From: Entrophospora sp. SA101
Taxonomy: Eukaryota; Glomeromycota; Glomeromycetes; Entrophosporales; Entrophosporaceae
Assembly: GCA_958430865.1 (NCBI GenBank)
Contig: CAUDNR010002757.1
Location: forward strand, 26,874-65,863
DNA: 38,990 nt
Reading direction: 5' to 3'
Shown here: in pieces, positions 11,475 through 22,110 of the stretch
How positions within the stretch are numbered: the first letter of the stretch is position 1
Layout of the letters: every line of letters starts with the position of its first letter
Notes under the pieces: model-generated
Seen by the model: the letters and a program-made list of their open reading frames with translations, nothing else
Database searches by the model: none
Told to the model about the DNA's origin: nothing
Translations under genes and position numbers: made by a program

Positions 11475-11775
11475 CAAGATCTATGGAGCTTGCAAAATAT
11501 ACTAACGAACGTTTTATCGATTATTCAATAGTTTGTGTAGGATCAAAGTAAGTGTTAAGGATAAGATCTATGAACCTTGCAAAATATTCTAACGAACGTT
11601 TTATCAATTATTTAATATTTTGTGTAGGAGTGATCGAAGTAAGCATTAAGGGCAAGATCTATGAACAAAATATACTAACAAACGTTTTATCAATTATTCA
11701 ATAGTTTGTATAAGTATTAAGGACAAGATTTATGAATATTGCAAAGCAGTTAACGTTTTATCAATCATTCATTTA
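11475..11775. repeat. degenerate tandem repeat, about four units of 71-91 bases
   Basis: Units begin near 11475, 11562, 11653 and 11724. Each carries aagatctatga (or a variant), a tgcaaaatat stretch, aacgaacgttttatc and attcaatagtttgtgtagga. The units differ by substitutions and small deletions, so the array is older than the perfect repeats elsewhere in the window. Confidence 0.8.
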
Positions 11776-11933
11776 TTGATGTATATAAATTTTTCTTTTA
11801 TTTTAACTTATATTTAATAACATCACTATGATAAATAATTATTGTTGCTTGTTTACCATCCTAAACATTATTTATGTATATACTGTAGGCAAAGAAAAAT
11901 TTTAATATTTATTTATTTATTATATTTACATAA
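11776..11933. other. short AT-rich spacer
   Basis: Nothing recognised. Confidence 0.4.
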
Positions 11934-12203
11934 AAGACATACCCAAGTGGTCAAAACTCTGCAAATGTAATATTTGGACATTTATTTCTACCTATGCTTG
12001 GAATTGGACGCGTCAAACAAAATTTTACATATATGGATATAAAGGCAAAATTTGACTTTAAGGGTCAGATTATTTTCGGTTTTATTAACAACCTGCTTTA
12101 TAACTTTCTTAAAGCAGATACATATGATAAAGAAGTTATATATCAAATCTGGCGGTGGTTGCTACACAGCAAGGGTATTAAATGGGAATTAGAAGTCATT
12201 TGA
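11934..12203 (+). CDS. hypothetical coding fragment, about 89 codons
   Basis: An open frame runs from just after a stop at 11931-11933 to a TGA at 12201-12203. The first Met is at 11994. The composition (FTYMDIKAKFDFKGQIIFGF and later YQIWRWLLHSKGIKWELEVI) is unlike random AT-rich sequence because it keeps Trp, Gly and Lys in ordered patterns. It could be the last exon of a gene whose earlier exons are missing or decayed. I recognise no domain. A non-coding origin remains possible. Confidence 0.3.
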   Translation, partial: KTYPSGQNSANVIFGHLFLPMLGIGRVKQNFTYMDIKAKFDFKGQIIFGFINNLLYNFLKADTYDKEVIYQIWRWLLHSKGIKWELEVI

Positions 12204-12605
12204 TTGTAAAATTTTACTATATATTACTATGATGTCAGATCATCAAAAATTTACTATATATTACTATGATTTACAATTCCCTACTATATACTATATTAAT
12301 ATGATCTGTGTGATATGTCCTGTGACTATCTATATAGTTTGCGGGGTTCTCTTAAAACAGTAAAGTCAACATTTAAACCTGAATATTTACCTGTTTCTTG
12401 ATGTCAATTATTACCATCAATGTTTAAATTGGACGATGATAATATATTTTGGTTTAAATCAATTTCATAAACTTGATTTTAAATAAATTGATCAAAAATG
12501 GGATAAATAGGATGTGCAATGACAGGATGATCCATACAAATATTCATTTTTTGTTAATTATCAATTATTAATAATTTACATAAAAAAGTTAAAAATACTA
12601 CTAAA
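12204..12605. other. intergenic, short internal repeat
   Basis: The string tttactatatattactatga occurs twice within about 35 bases near 12213 and 12248. Apart from that, only the probable 5' region of the small membrane-protein gene is here. Confidence 0.4.
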
Positions 12606-13026
12606 ATGTTGTTTATTGACAGTGGAAATGACTTTTTGACTTTGATTGTTTCACTTCTTTACTTTGCATACGTAAGTAACATTATTATTACTCATAAAAG
12701 TTGATGGAATGAGTTTATGTATATTAATATATTCATTATGAATATAGATTGCTCTTATAATTGTTGTAACTGTAGAAGTTTTTCAAAGTGAAGAATCTTT
12801 TGGAATTAAAATCTTATTGGCCATCGCTGCTATTTTTATCCCACTTGGAGTAGTGTTGGTTTATTGGTAAGTAATAATTAATTTATTAATTTGTTTATTT
12901 ATTATTATTATTATTATTATAATATGATATACGAGAGAGAATCTCTAATTGTCATATTTCCATTGATTTAGGTTCTTATTAAAACGTCGCCGTGACAGGG
13001 AACTTCAATATCAAACGATTCCTTAA
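12606..13026 (+). CDS. small two-helix membrane protein, three exons
   Basis: Exons 12606-12671, 12748-12866 and 12972-13026 join at consensus GTAAGT donors and TAG acceptors with matching phases, giving 79 residues and a TAA stop. The first predicted helix spans about residues 11-31 (LTLIVSLLYFAYIALIIVVT), split by intron 1 after Tyr22. The second spans about 43-65 (IKILLAIAAIFIPLGVVLVY). A basic patch KRRRDR (66-71) follows, and the tail is ELQYQTIP, so the C-terminus is probably cytosolic by the positive-inside rule. No exon is long enough to stand out on its own. The family was not recognised; it is not an obvious PMP3 protein. Clean splice sites and an uninterrupted frame suggest an active gene. 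Confidence 0.72.
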
Positions 13027-13164
13027 ATATATTTCTTCGAATATCTATAATTTTAGATCAATATGTAAAATTTTAAATCAATATTAATTAAAAGAGAAAT
13101 ATTAAATTAATTATTATTATTAATTATTACACTAATTTACAAACCATATTACATCTATGAAATA
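13027..13164. other. short spacer between convergent genes
   Basis: AT-rich 3' region between the small membrane-protein gene and the ILV6 pseudogene. No terminator-like element was identified. Confidence 0.4.
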
Positions 13165-13676
13165 TTAACCAGGTGGTAATATCATCATTGGTTGAAAATC
13201 AGATGAAACATTAAATTTTTTTAAATAATAATTAGCGCGCTTTACTATTATTATTTACAATAATACACAACTTTAGGTATAAATTGTTCACATAAATGTT
13301 CTGATCAATAACATTTCTCTTCCACAACAATTGTTTTAGTATAATCAAGAACTGCCCATACTGGTTGGTACCTGTAAATTATAAGATTATAATCTTTATT
13401 TATTTATTAAATTCATGTTCCTCATTATATACCAAATCTTCTGATAGTCTTCTAGCTTGTGCATCATCTTGACCACGTTAAACAATAGTCATTCTCCTTG
13501 GATCAATTACTTCAGTACAACTAATAATTATTGAAATTTCTTGCACCTAAAATACCACTAACCCTACCCAATACATCAGGTTCATTTTGTACCAAACAAT
13601 TTAATATATGTCGTTTTGGAGATGATAATGATGGAGTTGTTGATGTATTATCAATTATTTTGATACATGGCAAATA
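13165..13676 (-). pseudogene. ILV6: acetolactate synthase regulatory subunit pseudogene
   Basis: On the minus strand the frame from about 13676 contains NEPDVLGRVSGILGARNF, the ACT-domain signature of the acetolactate synthase small subunit. It continues with TEVIDPRRMTIV and RGQDDAQARRLSEDL, then, after an intron, PVWAVLDYTKTIVVE (13371 to about 13325). The intact protein activates acetolactate synthase in mitochondria and gives valine feedback control of branched-chain amino acid synthesis. Lesions are a stop at 13478-13480 where Leu is expected, roughly ten bases missing near 13515-13530, a single-base loss after VVE, and loss of most of the C-terminal domain. The end, QPMMILPPG, fits the fungal ILV6 terminus. 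Possible traces of a mitochondrial presequence (RYSSQSFS) lie near 13720-13745. Orientation and identity are well supported; it is non-functional. Confidence 0.82.
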
Positions 13677-13869
13677 AAAAGTTTATATTTATAAATTTTT
13701 ATAATAATAATAATAATAATAATAAGAGAAGCTTTGGCTGCTATACCTACAAAACAAAATTCTTACTCTTCCATGTATGCGGTATTCATAATTATTAATT
13801 GAAGCCAAAATTATCTTTATTTCTTATTTTGTCTGCAAAAAAAAAAAGCAACAATACTAAGATTCAAAC
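13677..13869. other. spacer with an ATA microsatellite
   Basis: Holds a run of about eight AAT units near 13700-13725 and possible remnants of the ILV6 first exon on the minus strand. Nothing else recognised. Confidence 0.35.
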
Positions 13870-14875
13870 TCTGCATGCATTTGTTGATTAATATTCTATA
13901 GTTTTATCTATATGGGTTGCTAATATACAACTTGATGTCTTCAAATAATCGCCCAACTTTATTTTCCCGGATCCATAAGCATCTAATTATTAATTAACTA
14001 ATGCGAACATCGTGTAGACACAACATATCTTTTCCATATATTAGGGTGGCCTCTTTTAACATCGATCCTGATTTTACCAAATAACACTTTTAACAGTTGG
14101 CTGGATCTTTCCATTCCGATGTGCTTAACGAAAGAATTACTTGGTGTAATCGAGCCCATACGAGCTAAGAAACTTATGGTTTAGCCAATTCAAAATAAAT
14201 CAAAATCCCATGATATTTTAAAGATTGTTTTTTGAAAATAGACTACCACTTATATTATTACTCTCCATGATGTCACAAGATTCATATAAACCGATCTTTT
14301 TTATATTTTTCACCGTGACCATCGAGCAACTTTGCTATAATATACACACATGTGTATTACAGGGACCAGAGATATTATCAATATGTCAGTAAACTAAATA
14401 AATGCATTTGCAACATGACTATCATATTATGTTTTTGACGTAACTACCATAGAATTGAATTCGCAATATACAAATCTATGTCTGCTAAAATAATCATCAA
14501 CTGTCTCTTTTCCCATAAACATTCATTCCGTCCATTCATTCATTCATATCCTTTAATTATTCTTGTTTGGGTATATTTTTATTAATTAAATATTTAATAT
14601 CCAGTGTATTCACTAATTTATATATTTTATAAAACAGTCAAAACTCGTTGCAATGTACAATGGTAAAATCTCATTACGGCGGACTTTTTTTGTTTTCGTT
14701 TATAATATTTTTATAATCAATAACTGTCTCTCGTTACAGCGGGAAAAAATAAAAAATAAAAAATAAAAAATAAAAATAAACATATGGAACCAAAGCTCCC
14801 CCCACCTACTTTGAGTGTATTTAAAAAATAAAAATAAATAATAAATAATTCTCTTTTATCTGCGAATTCTGCTAA
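13870..14875 (-). other. P450 3' flank, inverted (copy B)
   Basis: Read on the minus strand this matches the regions downstream of P450 A, C and D. Examples are the block with atagacatagatttgtatat and the agataaaactatagaatat stretch near the far end. Homology ends near 13870, before the zinc-finger remnant that the other copies retain. It shows that B belongs to the same duplicated unit but is inverted and shorter at the 3' end. Confidence 0.65.
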
Positions 14876-16926
14876 TTAATAATCAATTTCATTAACCCGC
14901 AACTTCACAGTAGGATCAGGTCTAAGAGTAATAATGTTTAATTTACTTGTAACTTTGAAACCTTCGACTTCATGGAACTGGAAGTTTCTTAATAAAATGC
15001 ACAAGACAACTTTCACTTCATTTAATGCAAGCTTACTACCAATACATGATCTTGGTCCAGTTGAAAATGGAAGATAATTGTAATGAGAAAGACCCTTAAC
15101 CTTTTCTGTAAACCAACGTGATGGATTAAATTTTTCAACATCACCACCCCAAATTGATGCCAAATGGTGAATTTGATAAATTGGCACGAAAATTGGTGTG
15201 TCCTAAATTAATTTATTACTATTAGTAATATTATAATAACAGGATGCATAAATAAAATAATACCTTTGGAACAAGATATCCGCCAATCATGACATCTTCT
15301 TTTGTTGTACGATTCAAAAGTGAAACTTTTATAATATAAAATATATATAATAAATGCATTTATAGTTATATCACAACAATATTTTCTTCTTCTTCTTCTT
15401 CTTCTTCTTATTCATTATAATAATATACCTGGAGGGGCAATTCTAAGAGTTTCTTTACAAACTGCATTTAAATATTCCATGGAATTGATTTGATCAAAAT
15501 TTGGCTCAAAATCTTTATCAGGAAATTCTTTAACAATCTCTTTTCTGAGTTTGTCTTGAATTTCTTGATCCTTGGACAAATAATGCAATGCCCAAGCCAT
15601 TATAACACCAGTTGTCTCATATCCTGCAACCAAAAATGTCATAATCTTGAAATATTTTTTTTAGTCAAAAAATAATAATGATAATTAAAAATCATTTCCT
15701 TCATTTCCTTTGTAATAACAATTACCTGATTTCTTATTTCTTCAAAACTCATTTGTTCATTTTTATCTATTTCCTGTCCATAACTAGCCTTCACCAAAAT
15801 ACTTACCAAGTCATTGCTATCCAATTTACCTTTTTTCAATTCATCAAATTTATCTTGAACCAATTTCCTTGTAATTTTTTCAATTTCAGTTGAAGCATTT
15901 TCGATATCTTGATTTATTTTTAATGGCAGCAATCTCAATATGGGTAAAACAAATGATAATAAAATATACACTAACCCATATTTGTTATCCAAAAGAGTGT
16001 TTACTGTGTCTGCAAGTCTTGATGTTCTTGTCAAAGAATTTATTTCAGAATCAAACCCTAAATAAAAAATAATTAATTGTTATAAAGATTAATTTGATTA
16101 AACACACTGATAATTGATTTTAATTACATTCTTTTATTTTCTGTTCAATCCTATTATAGAACCACTTACCAACTATGCCAATAACATCCAAAGATACTCT
16201 TCCCATATAATGACCAACATCAATTATTGCACTTTTTTTATTAATATCATTATTAAAATTTTGACTGTTCTTTATTTCATATTTCCATATATCTTTCAAT
16301 GCATTAGAAACCCTTGTAAATGCTGGTATCATATCCTAAATAATATTAATATTAGTGTAACTAGTACAAATTTAGAAATTTGATTGGATAATAATGTTAC
16401 ACCCAGAAATTTACCCTAATACTATTATGACTGAATGACGGATTCATCAGTTTACGTTGTCTCTTGTGTACGTCACCATCTACCGCCAAAATGCCTTCTC
16501 CAAGAATCCTGTTTAAAAATCCCAGAAATCCTTTCCTTTTACCAAATTTGGCATACGCATCACTAACAAGTACTTTTTGAATATTTTTTTCGTCGAGAAT
16601 AAAAACTTTTGGTACATTTAATAATCCATAACACCTGTATACGGTGCCATATTTTTCTGCCCATTTTACTCCACTCTTATTAAATTAAATATAAATAATA
16701 CGGAAGTCAAATTTTTTATAAACATAGTTATATGCATAAATCATGCTCTCACCTCTGGTTTAATAATTTTCAACAAATTTCCCAACAGAAAATGGTCAGG
16801 ACGAGGACCAGGAATTTTAGATAAAGGAGATAAATATAATGGATAAACTATCCATTTATAAATATAATAGCCGACGAGGGATACCGCGACAACTAAACAC
16901 ACAATGGTGCTTTCAATTATAGCCAT
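14876..16926 (-). CDS. cytochrome P450 B, intact
   Basis: Seven exons on the minus strand are 16926-16753, 16675-16415, 16335-16170, 16057-15726, 15645-15429, 15325-15264 and 15202-14876. All junctions are GT-AG with matching phases, giving 512 residues, a normal P450 length. It should be a heme-thiolate monooxygenase anchored by an N-terminal helix (about residues 9-27) followed by a Pro-rich hinge (KIPGPRPD). Diagnostic sites are the I-helix AGYETT (318-323), the ExxR KETLR, the FNPSRW meander, and the heme loop FSTGPRSCIG with Cys457. Exon 6 keeps the strand Arg (NRTTKEDV). The start is the conserved ATG before the anchor, at the same place as in C and D. The substrate cannot be told from sequence. 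It is the best candidate for an active enzyme in the cluster. Confidence 0.92.
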
Positions 16927-17390
16927 TTATTATTATCGTTTTTGTTGTTGTTGTTACGATTATTTTGTAAAATAATAATAAATTATTATTATAATTATTG
17001 GATTAAGTCTGAAACATTCGCTATTTATTTAAAAAAAACTTTTTGCAAGGAAAAAATTTCAGATTGTTTTTTCTAGATTTGGATAATTCAAACCACCAGG
17101 CGCAAGATTAGCCTTGAAATCAACCAATTGTAATATTTCATTGTTTTCTGTGCTATCATAGTTTTTCTAATCCTTCTTTATAAACTTGATGATAAACTTT
17201 CGTACAGGCATAGATAGCCTTCTTTATATGGATTGTCTATTGATCAGGTAAAATTATAACAGAACATGTTACGCAGATCAATAGGATAGGTGTTGTACAA
17301 ACTGCATGTTCATTCCTTTTATATTAATTCAATCAATTCGATAATTTGGTGAACAATAAATTCATTATTATATTCTATCAAATTATCAAA
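16927..17390. promoter_or_regulatory. P450 B 5' flank
   Basis: The first part, read on the minus strand, has the same AT-rich leader with aataataa and aaataaatagcga as the other P450 copies. A block at about 17155-17255 matches, inverted, the block at about 26804-26880 upstream of P450 D (shared ataaagaaggctat and ttatcatcaag strings). It therefore holds the probable promoter. No gene was recognised. Confidence 0.45.
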
Positions 17391-17624
17391 TTAGGTTGTT
17401 CTTTTTGAGTTTATTGTATTTCCAGCTTGATTAAATAATTTCTCGCTCGGAATGGAAGTTGTAGGTGAACACAAGTATTTAATAGCAAACTTTGAAAAAA
17501 CAGAAAATCTATTTTTATTATGTTTCCGCACAAATGGATCATTTTCCCATATCCAACTTGACTTTTTAGAACCACCCTTTACTTTGCTTTTATTCAAAAT
17601 ACGAGCAACAGAAAACTCATCCAT
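17391..17624 (-). mobile_element. hAT transposase remnant, internally shortened
   Basis: The minus-strand frame of 77 codons has KSSWIWENDPF, resembling the BED-type start of hAT transposases. Soon after comes KYLCSPTTSIPSEKLFNQAG followed by NTINSKRTT, which is the hAT C-terminal dimerisation signature (TS-x-x-SE-x-x-F-x-x-AG). Normal hAT transposases have several hundred residues between these parts, so the catalytic core is gone. It lies upstream of P450 B. Terminal inverted repeats were not found by eye. It is a dead fragment of a DNA transposon. Confidence 0.72.
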
Positions 17625-18112
17625 CTCATTATTGTATTATTGCTTTCTTCCATTATAGTGACTGATAGCTGCTCTTCCATTTTTAGATGAACGGAACTGA
17701 AATAAATAATCAATTAAAAATGAACAGAGAATTTATTCGGACATGAAATTTCATTTCAATCCAGCTTTAAATTGATTATATTTAGTCAATCAATCAATGA
17801 AAAATCAAACATCCAAATACTTATTATTCAATGAATATTATTCATTTGGGTGTACGCCGATCGAATACTCGGCATCACATACCAAATTAGGAAGGTTAAA
17901 ATTATTATTATGGCCGTTTCGGACATGTGACCTATTCTCTTTCGGTTTTTATTAATATTAATATTAATATTAGTATTTTATATTCGAATTTTTATTTATA
18001 TTGTTTTTTTCATGTGAATTGATTTTAGAAGAAAAGATTAATGTCGCCTTTTGACCAAGTGAAAGAACAATCAATCAACTGTTTAATTAAGTTATTATTC
18101 GTAGTACAAATT
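17625..18112. other. intergenic, nothing certain
   Basis: Contains a possible out-of-frame 5' extension of the hAT remnant near 17640-17680 and a small palindrome gccgatcgaatactcggc near 17854-17872. No gene was recognised. Confidence 0.35.
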
Positions 18113-18305
18113 GTTGTTCGAATTATTCGAATTATTCGCTGTTTTATATATTTGTTTTATTTGAATTGCTCGCTTTATTCGAACTACTCGTTTTATTCAT
18201 TTTATTCGAATTACTCGTTTTATTCAAGTTATTCGCTGTTTTATTCGAGTTACTCGTTTTATTCAAGTTATTCGCTGTATTATTCGAATTACTCATTTTA
18301 TTCAA
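18113..18305. repeat. TTCG-rich minisatellite
   Basis: Degenerate units of about 21 bases alternate between forms such as ttcgaattactcgttttatt and ttcaagttattcgctgtttt. The unit length is a multiple of three, which leaves an open frame rich in Tyr-Ser across the array. I attribute that frame to the repeat rather than to a gene. The array lies about 100 bases from the assembly gap. Confidence 0.85.
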
Positions 18306-18402
18306 ATAAAATTGTTGTGTTCATGATACGGTGCAGATCATCTATAATCATTAATTGCTTATAGTAACAATTGGTCAACTTCAAAATACTAAAACAAAAA
18401 AA

Positions 18403-18412
18403 NNNNNNNNNN
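18403..18412. other. assembly gap of ten Ns
   Basis: Ten undetermined bases join two contigs. The sequence just after it (agctatggtaatggtattat) recurs at about 26894, upstream of P450 D. The order and orientation of the two sides therefore depend on scaffolding within a repeated family. Confidence 0.98.
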
Positions 18413-18711
18413 AGCTATGGTAATGGTATTATAATTGGTTTGCGGAATTCCTATATATTTATATTATAATATGTGTGACAGTTCTTTCTAACCGCATAAC
18501 TGAAACAAATATTTAAATTTCAAGGCTGATCTTACTCTGGATAAAATGTAGTCCCGAAAAGAAACATTTCTTGTAATAGTAAATTTTTTTTAGATAAATA
18601 GCGAATGTTTTTTCTTTTCAATATTTTAAATTTAATTCAATAATTATAATAATAAATAATTCTTATTTTACAAAATAACAATAATAATAACATCAACAAC
18701 GATAGTAATAA
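18413..18711 (+). promoter_or_regulatory. P450 C 5' flank, shared with D
   Basis: The first 75 bases match 26894-26968 almost exactly, and the rest aligns with indels up to the ATG at 18712. It presumably holds promoter and 5' UTR. No individual element was recognised. Confidence 0.45.
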
Positions 18712-20798
18712 ATGGCAATAATCGAAAACACGACTGCGTATTTAGTTGTCGCGACATTCATCATCGGCTATTATACTTATAAATGGATAATTTATCCATT
18801 ATATTTATCGCCTTTATCTAAAATGCCTGGACCTTCTCCTGATCATTTTCTCTTAGGAAATTTCTGGGAAATGATTAAACCTACGGTGAGAGCATGATTT
18901 ATATATATATATATATATATAACTATGTTTATATAAAAACAAAAAATTTTGACCTCCGTATTGTTATATTTAATATAATAAGGGTGGAATGGAGTGGGCA
19001 AAAAAATATGGCAATGTATATAGGTGTTATGGATTATTCAATGAACCAAGGGTTTATATTCTTGACGAAAAAAATGTTCAAAAAGTACTTGTTAATGACG
19101 CATATACTAAATTTAGTAAAACAATACCAAATCTGGGATATTTAAAGAGGATTCTTGGAGAAGGTATTTCGATGGTAAATGGTGATGTACACAAGAGACA
19201 ACGCAAACTGATGAATCCATCATTCGGTATTAATAATATTAGGGTAAATAAAAATATTTATATTTACATTAACAGCGGGTTTGTCTGTGTGACTAGTTAC
19301 ATTAATATTAATATTGATATTATTTATTTAGGAAATGATTCCAGTATTTATAAGGGTTTCTAATACATTGAAAGATCTATGGAAATATGAAATAAAGAAT
19401 AGTCAAGATATTAATAATAATGATATTGATAAAAAAAGTGCAATAATTGATATTGGTCATTATATGGGAAGAGCATCTTTAGATGTTATCTGCATAACTG
19501 GTAAGTGGTTCTATAATAGAATCGAACAGACAATAAAATAATGTAATTAAAATCAATATTAACACAATTAATTATTTGATATTCAGGGTTTGATTCTGAA
19601 ATAAATTCTTTGACAGGAACATCAAGACTTGCAGACTCATTAAGTGCTCTTTTTGATAATAAACATGGATCAGTGTTTCATTCACTATCATTTATTTTTC
19701 CCATATTGAGATCCTTGCCATTAAAAATAAATCAAGAAATCGAAGATGCTACGATTGAAATTGAAAAAATTACAAGGAAATTGGTTCAAGATAAATTTGA
19801 TAAATTTAAAGAAGGTAAATTGGACAGCAATGATTTGGTAAGTGTTTTGGTGAAAGCTAGTTATGGACAGGAAATAGATCAAAGTGAACGAATGAGTTTT
19901 GAAGAAATAAGAAATCAGGTAATTGTTATTACAATGGAAATGAAGGAAATGATTTTTTTATAATTATCATTATTGTTTTTTAACTAAAAAAAAATTTTTT
20001 TCAAGATTATGACTTTTTTGATAGCAGGACATGAGACAACCGGTGTTATGATGACTTGGGGATTGTATTATTTGTCCAAAGATCAAGAAATTCAGGACAA
20101 ACTCAGAGAAGAGATTGTTAAAGAATTTCCTAATAAAGATTCTGAGCTAAATTTTGATCAAATCAATTCCATGGAATATTTAAATGCGGTTTGTAAAGAA
20201 ATACTCAGAATTACTCCTCCAGGTATATATTATTATAATGAATAAGAAAATGAAGAAGAAATATTGTTATGATTATTATATAAATACAAATGCATTTTTT
20301 ATATATTTACATATTTTTTTTTATATTATAATAAAAGTCATAGCTGTGACTCGTTCAACAAATGAAGATGTCATGATTGATGAATATCTTATTCCAAAGG
20401 TATTATTTTATTTATGCATCCATTATTATCTTTATAACATTATTAACATTATTGATATTGATAAATTAATTTAGAACACGCCAATTTTCATACCATTCTA
20501 TCAAATTCATCATTTGGCATCAATTTGGGGTGATGATGTTGAAAAATTTAATCCATCACGTTGGTTTACAGAAAAAGTCAAAGGTCTTTCTCGTTACAAT
20601 TATCTACCATTTTCAGCTGGGCCAAAATCATGTATTGGTAGTAAGCTTGCATTAAATGAAGCGAAAATTATCTTGTGCAATTTATTAAGAAACTTCCGGT
20701 TCCATGAAGTTGAAGGTTTCAAAGTTGCATCTAAAATTACTATTACTCTTAGACCTGATCCTACTGTGAAGTTATGGGTTAGCGAAATTGACTATTAA
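18712..20798 (+). CDS. cytochrome P450 C, open frame with heme-loop Lys
   Basis: Seven exons are 18712-18885, 18983-19243, 19332-19500, 19587-19918, 20006-20222, 20338-20399 and 20475-20798. All have consistent phases and give 512 residues. The protein has an N-terminal membrane anchor, a hinge (KMPGPSPD), the I-helix AGHETT (319-324), ExxR as KEILR (Glu377, Arg380), FNPSRW, and the heme loop FSAGPKSCIG with Cys458. Lys456 replaces the Arg found at this position in A, B and D and in most P450s, where it contacts a heme propionate. Activity may be altered. Exon 6 keeps TRSTNEDV. Intron 1 contains an AT microsatellite. Introns 1 and 2 are almost the same as in D, so C is the closest relative of the 5' half of D. 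Confidence 0.88.
18901..18920. repeat. AT microsatellite in intron 1 of P450 C
   Basis: Ten AT units. The equivalent run in P450 D intron 1 (27388-27416) is longer. Confidence 0.9.
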
Positions 20799-21998
20799 TT
20801 AGCAGATAAAATAGAATATTCTTCTTATTATTATTCATCATCATTTATTTTATTTTTTAAATACACCGAAATCGGGTGTTCCGTATGTTTATTTTTTATT
20901 TTATTTTTTTTCACTATAACGAGAAACAGTTAATTGATTATAAAAATATTAAATAAATAAAAAAAGGTCCACTGTAACGAGCCTTGACTATTAATTATTT
21001 TTATTGACTTATATACAGTAAATATAAATAAATGGACGAACTTTTTTTGTAAAAAATAACGCTAACATCATCATCAACATATTTTGTAATATTAAATTTT
21101 TATTATAAAAATATACGCAAAAAAGAATAATTAAAGGATGTGAATGAATGAACGGACGGAATAAATGTTTATATGAAAATAGATATTTTAATAGACATAG
21201 ATTTGTATATTGTGAATTCGATTCTATGGTAATTGCGTCAAAAAACATAATATGCTTTGGCTGATAGTCGTGCAGATTTTCGATGATTGTCTCATCCATT
21301 TACTGTACGATTAATTGAGCGATGTATTTATTAGTTTACTGACATATCGATAATGGGTGGTATTAGAAATCTCTGGTCTTTGTGCATCTACAACATAACC
21401 CTATTCTCATCAAAAGAAAGATCAATTCTACCGTTAATTCATTATCACCATGTGTATATATTGTAGCAAAGTTGCCCGATGGTCATGGTAAACATAAAAA
21501 AAGATCGGTTTATATGAATCTTGTGACTACACGGAGAGTAATAATATAGGTGGTAGAATCATAATAGTAAATTTTTTTAAAAAATTTAAATATCCATTGA
21601 TTTTGGATTGTTTGAATATAAGTTGCTTGGCTCGTGTGGGCGCCAATCACGCTAACTAATTCTTTCGTTAGGCACATCGGAAAGGACCAGTCCCCAGCCA
21701 ACTGTTAAAGGTGTTAGTTGAAAGTTGTTTGATAGAATCAGGATCGATGTTAAAAGAGGCACCCTAATGTTTGGGAAGATACATTGTGTCTACATTAGTT
21801 AACTAATAATTGGATTCGGAGCAAATAAAGTTGAGCGATTATTTGAAGACATTAAATTGCATATTAGCAAATCATATAGATAGAACTATAGAATATTAAT
21901 TAACAATTACCATATGATGCATGTATTAAGACAAAATTTATTTTGATGATGATAATAATATCAACGATAACCAACACACATGGTGAACAAAATTCAAG
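20799..21998. other. P450 C 3' flank
   Basis: Diverged relative of the flanks after A, B and D, including ttagcagata after the stop, two cactRtaacgag motifs near 20912 and 20971, and the atagacatagatttgtatat block near 21193. The short open frames are not conserved among copies. No gene was recognised. Confidence 0.6.
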
Positions 21999-22110
21999 TG
22001 TGAATATCCAGGATGTAAAGCAGTTTGTCGAAAAGGTTATTTGCTAATCACAATGCGTTATTGTTGAATAAAGAATTTTAGGTGTGAATACAAAAACATT
22101 TTATTGAGTA
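21999..22110 (+). pseudogene. C2H2 zinc-finger remnant (copy C flank)
   Basis: The frame from 21999 reads CEYPGCKAVCRKGYLL and then breaks through loss of bases relative to the A and D copies. It keeps the first Cys pair of the finger that the other copies have lost, which shows that the ancestor had a real zinc finger. It is a non-functional fragment of a DNA-binding protein gene. Confidence 0.45.

Noticed and set aside
18041..18364. 107-codon Tyr-Ser-rich open frame
   Set aside because: It is produced by a minisatellite with a unit length divisible by three, and it lacks other gene features.
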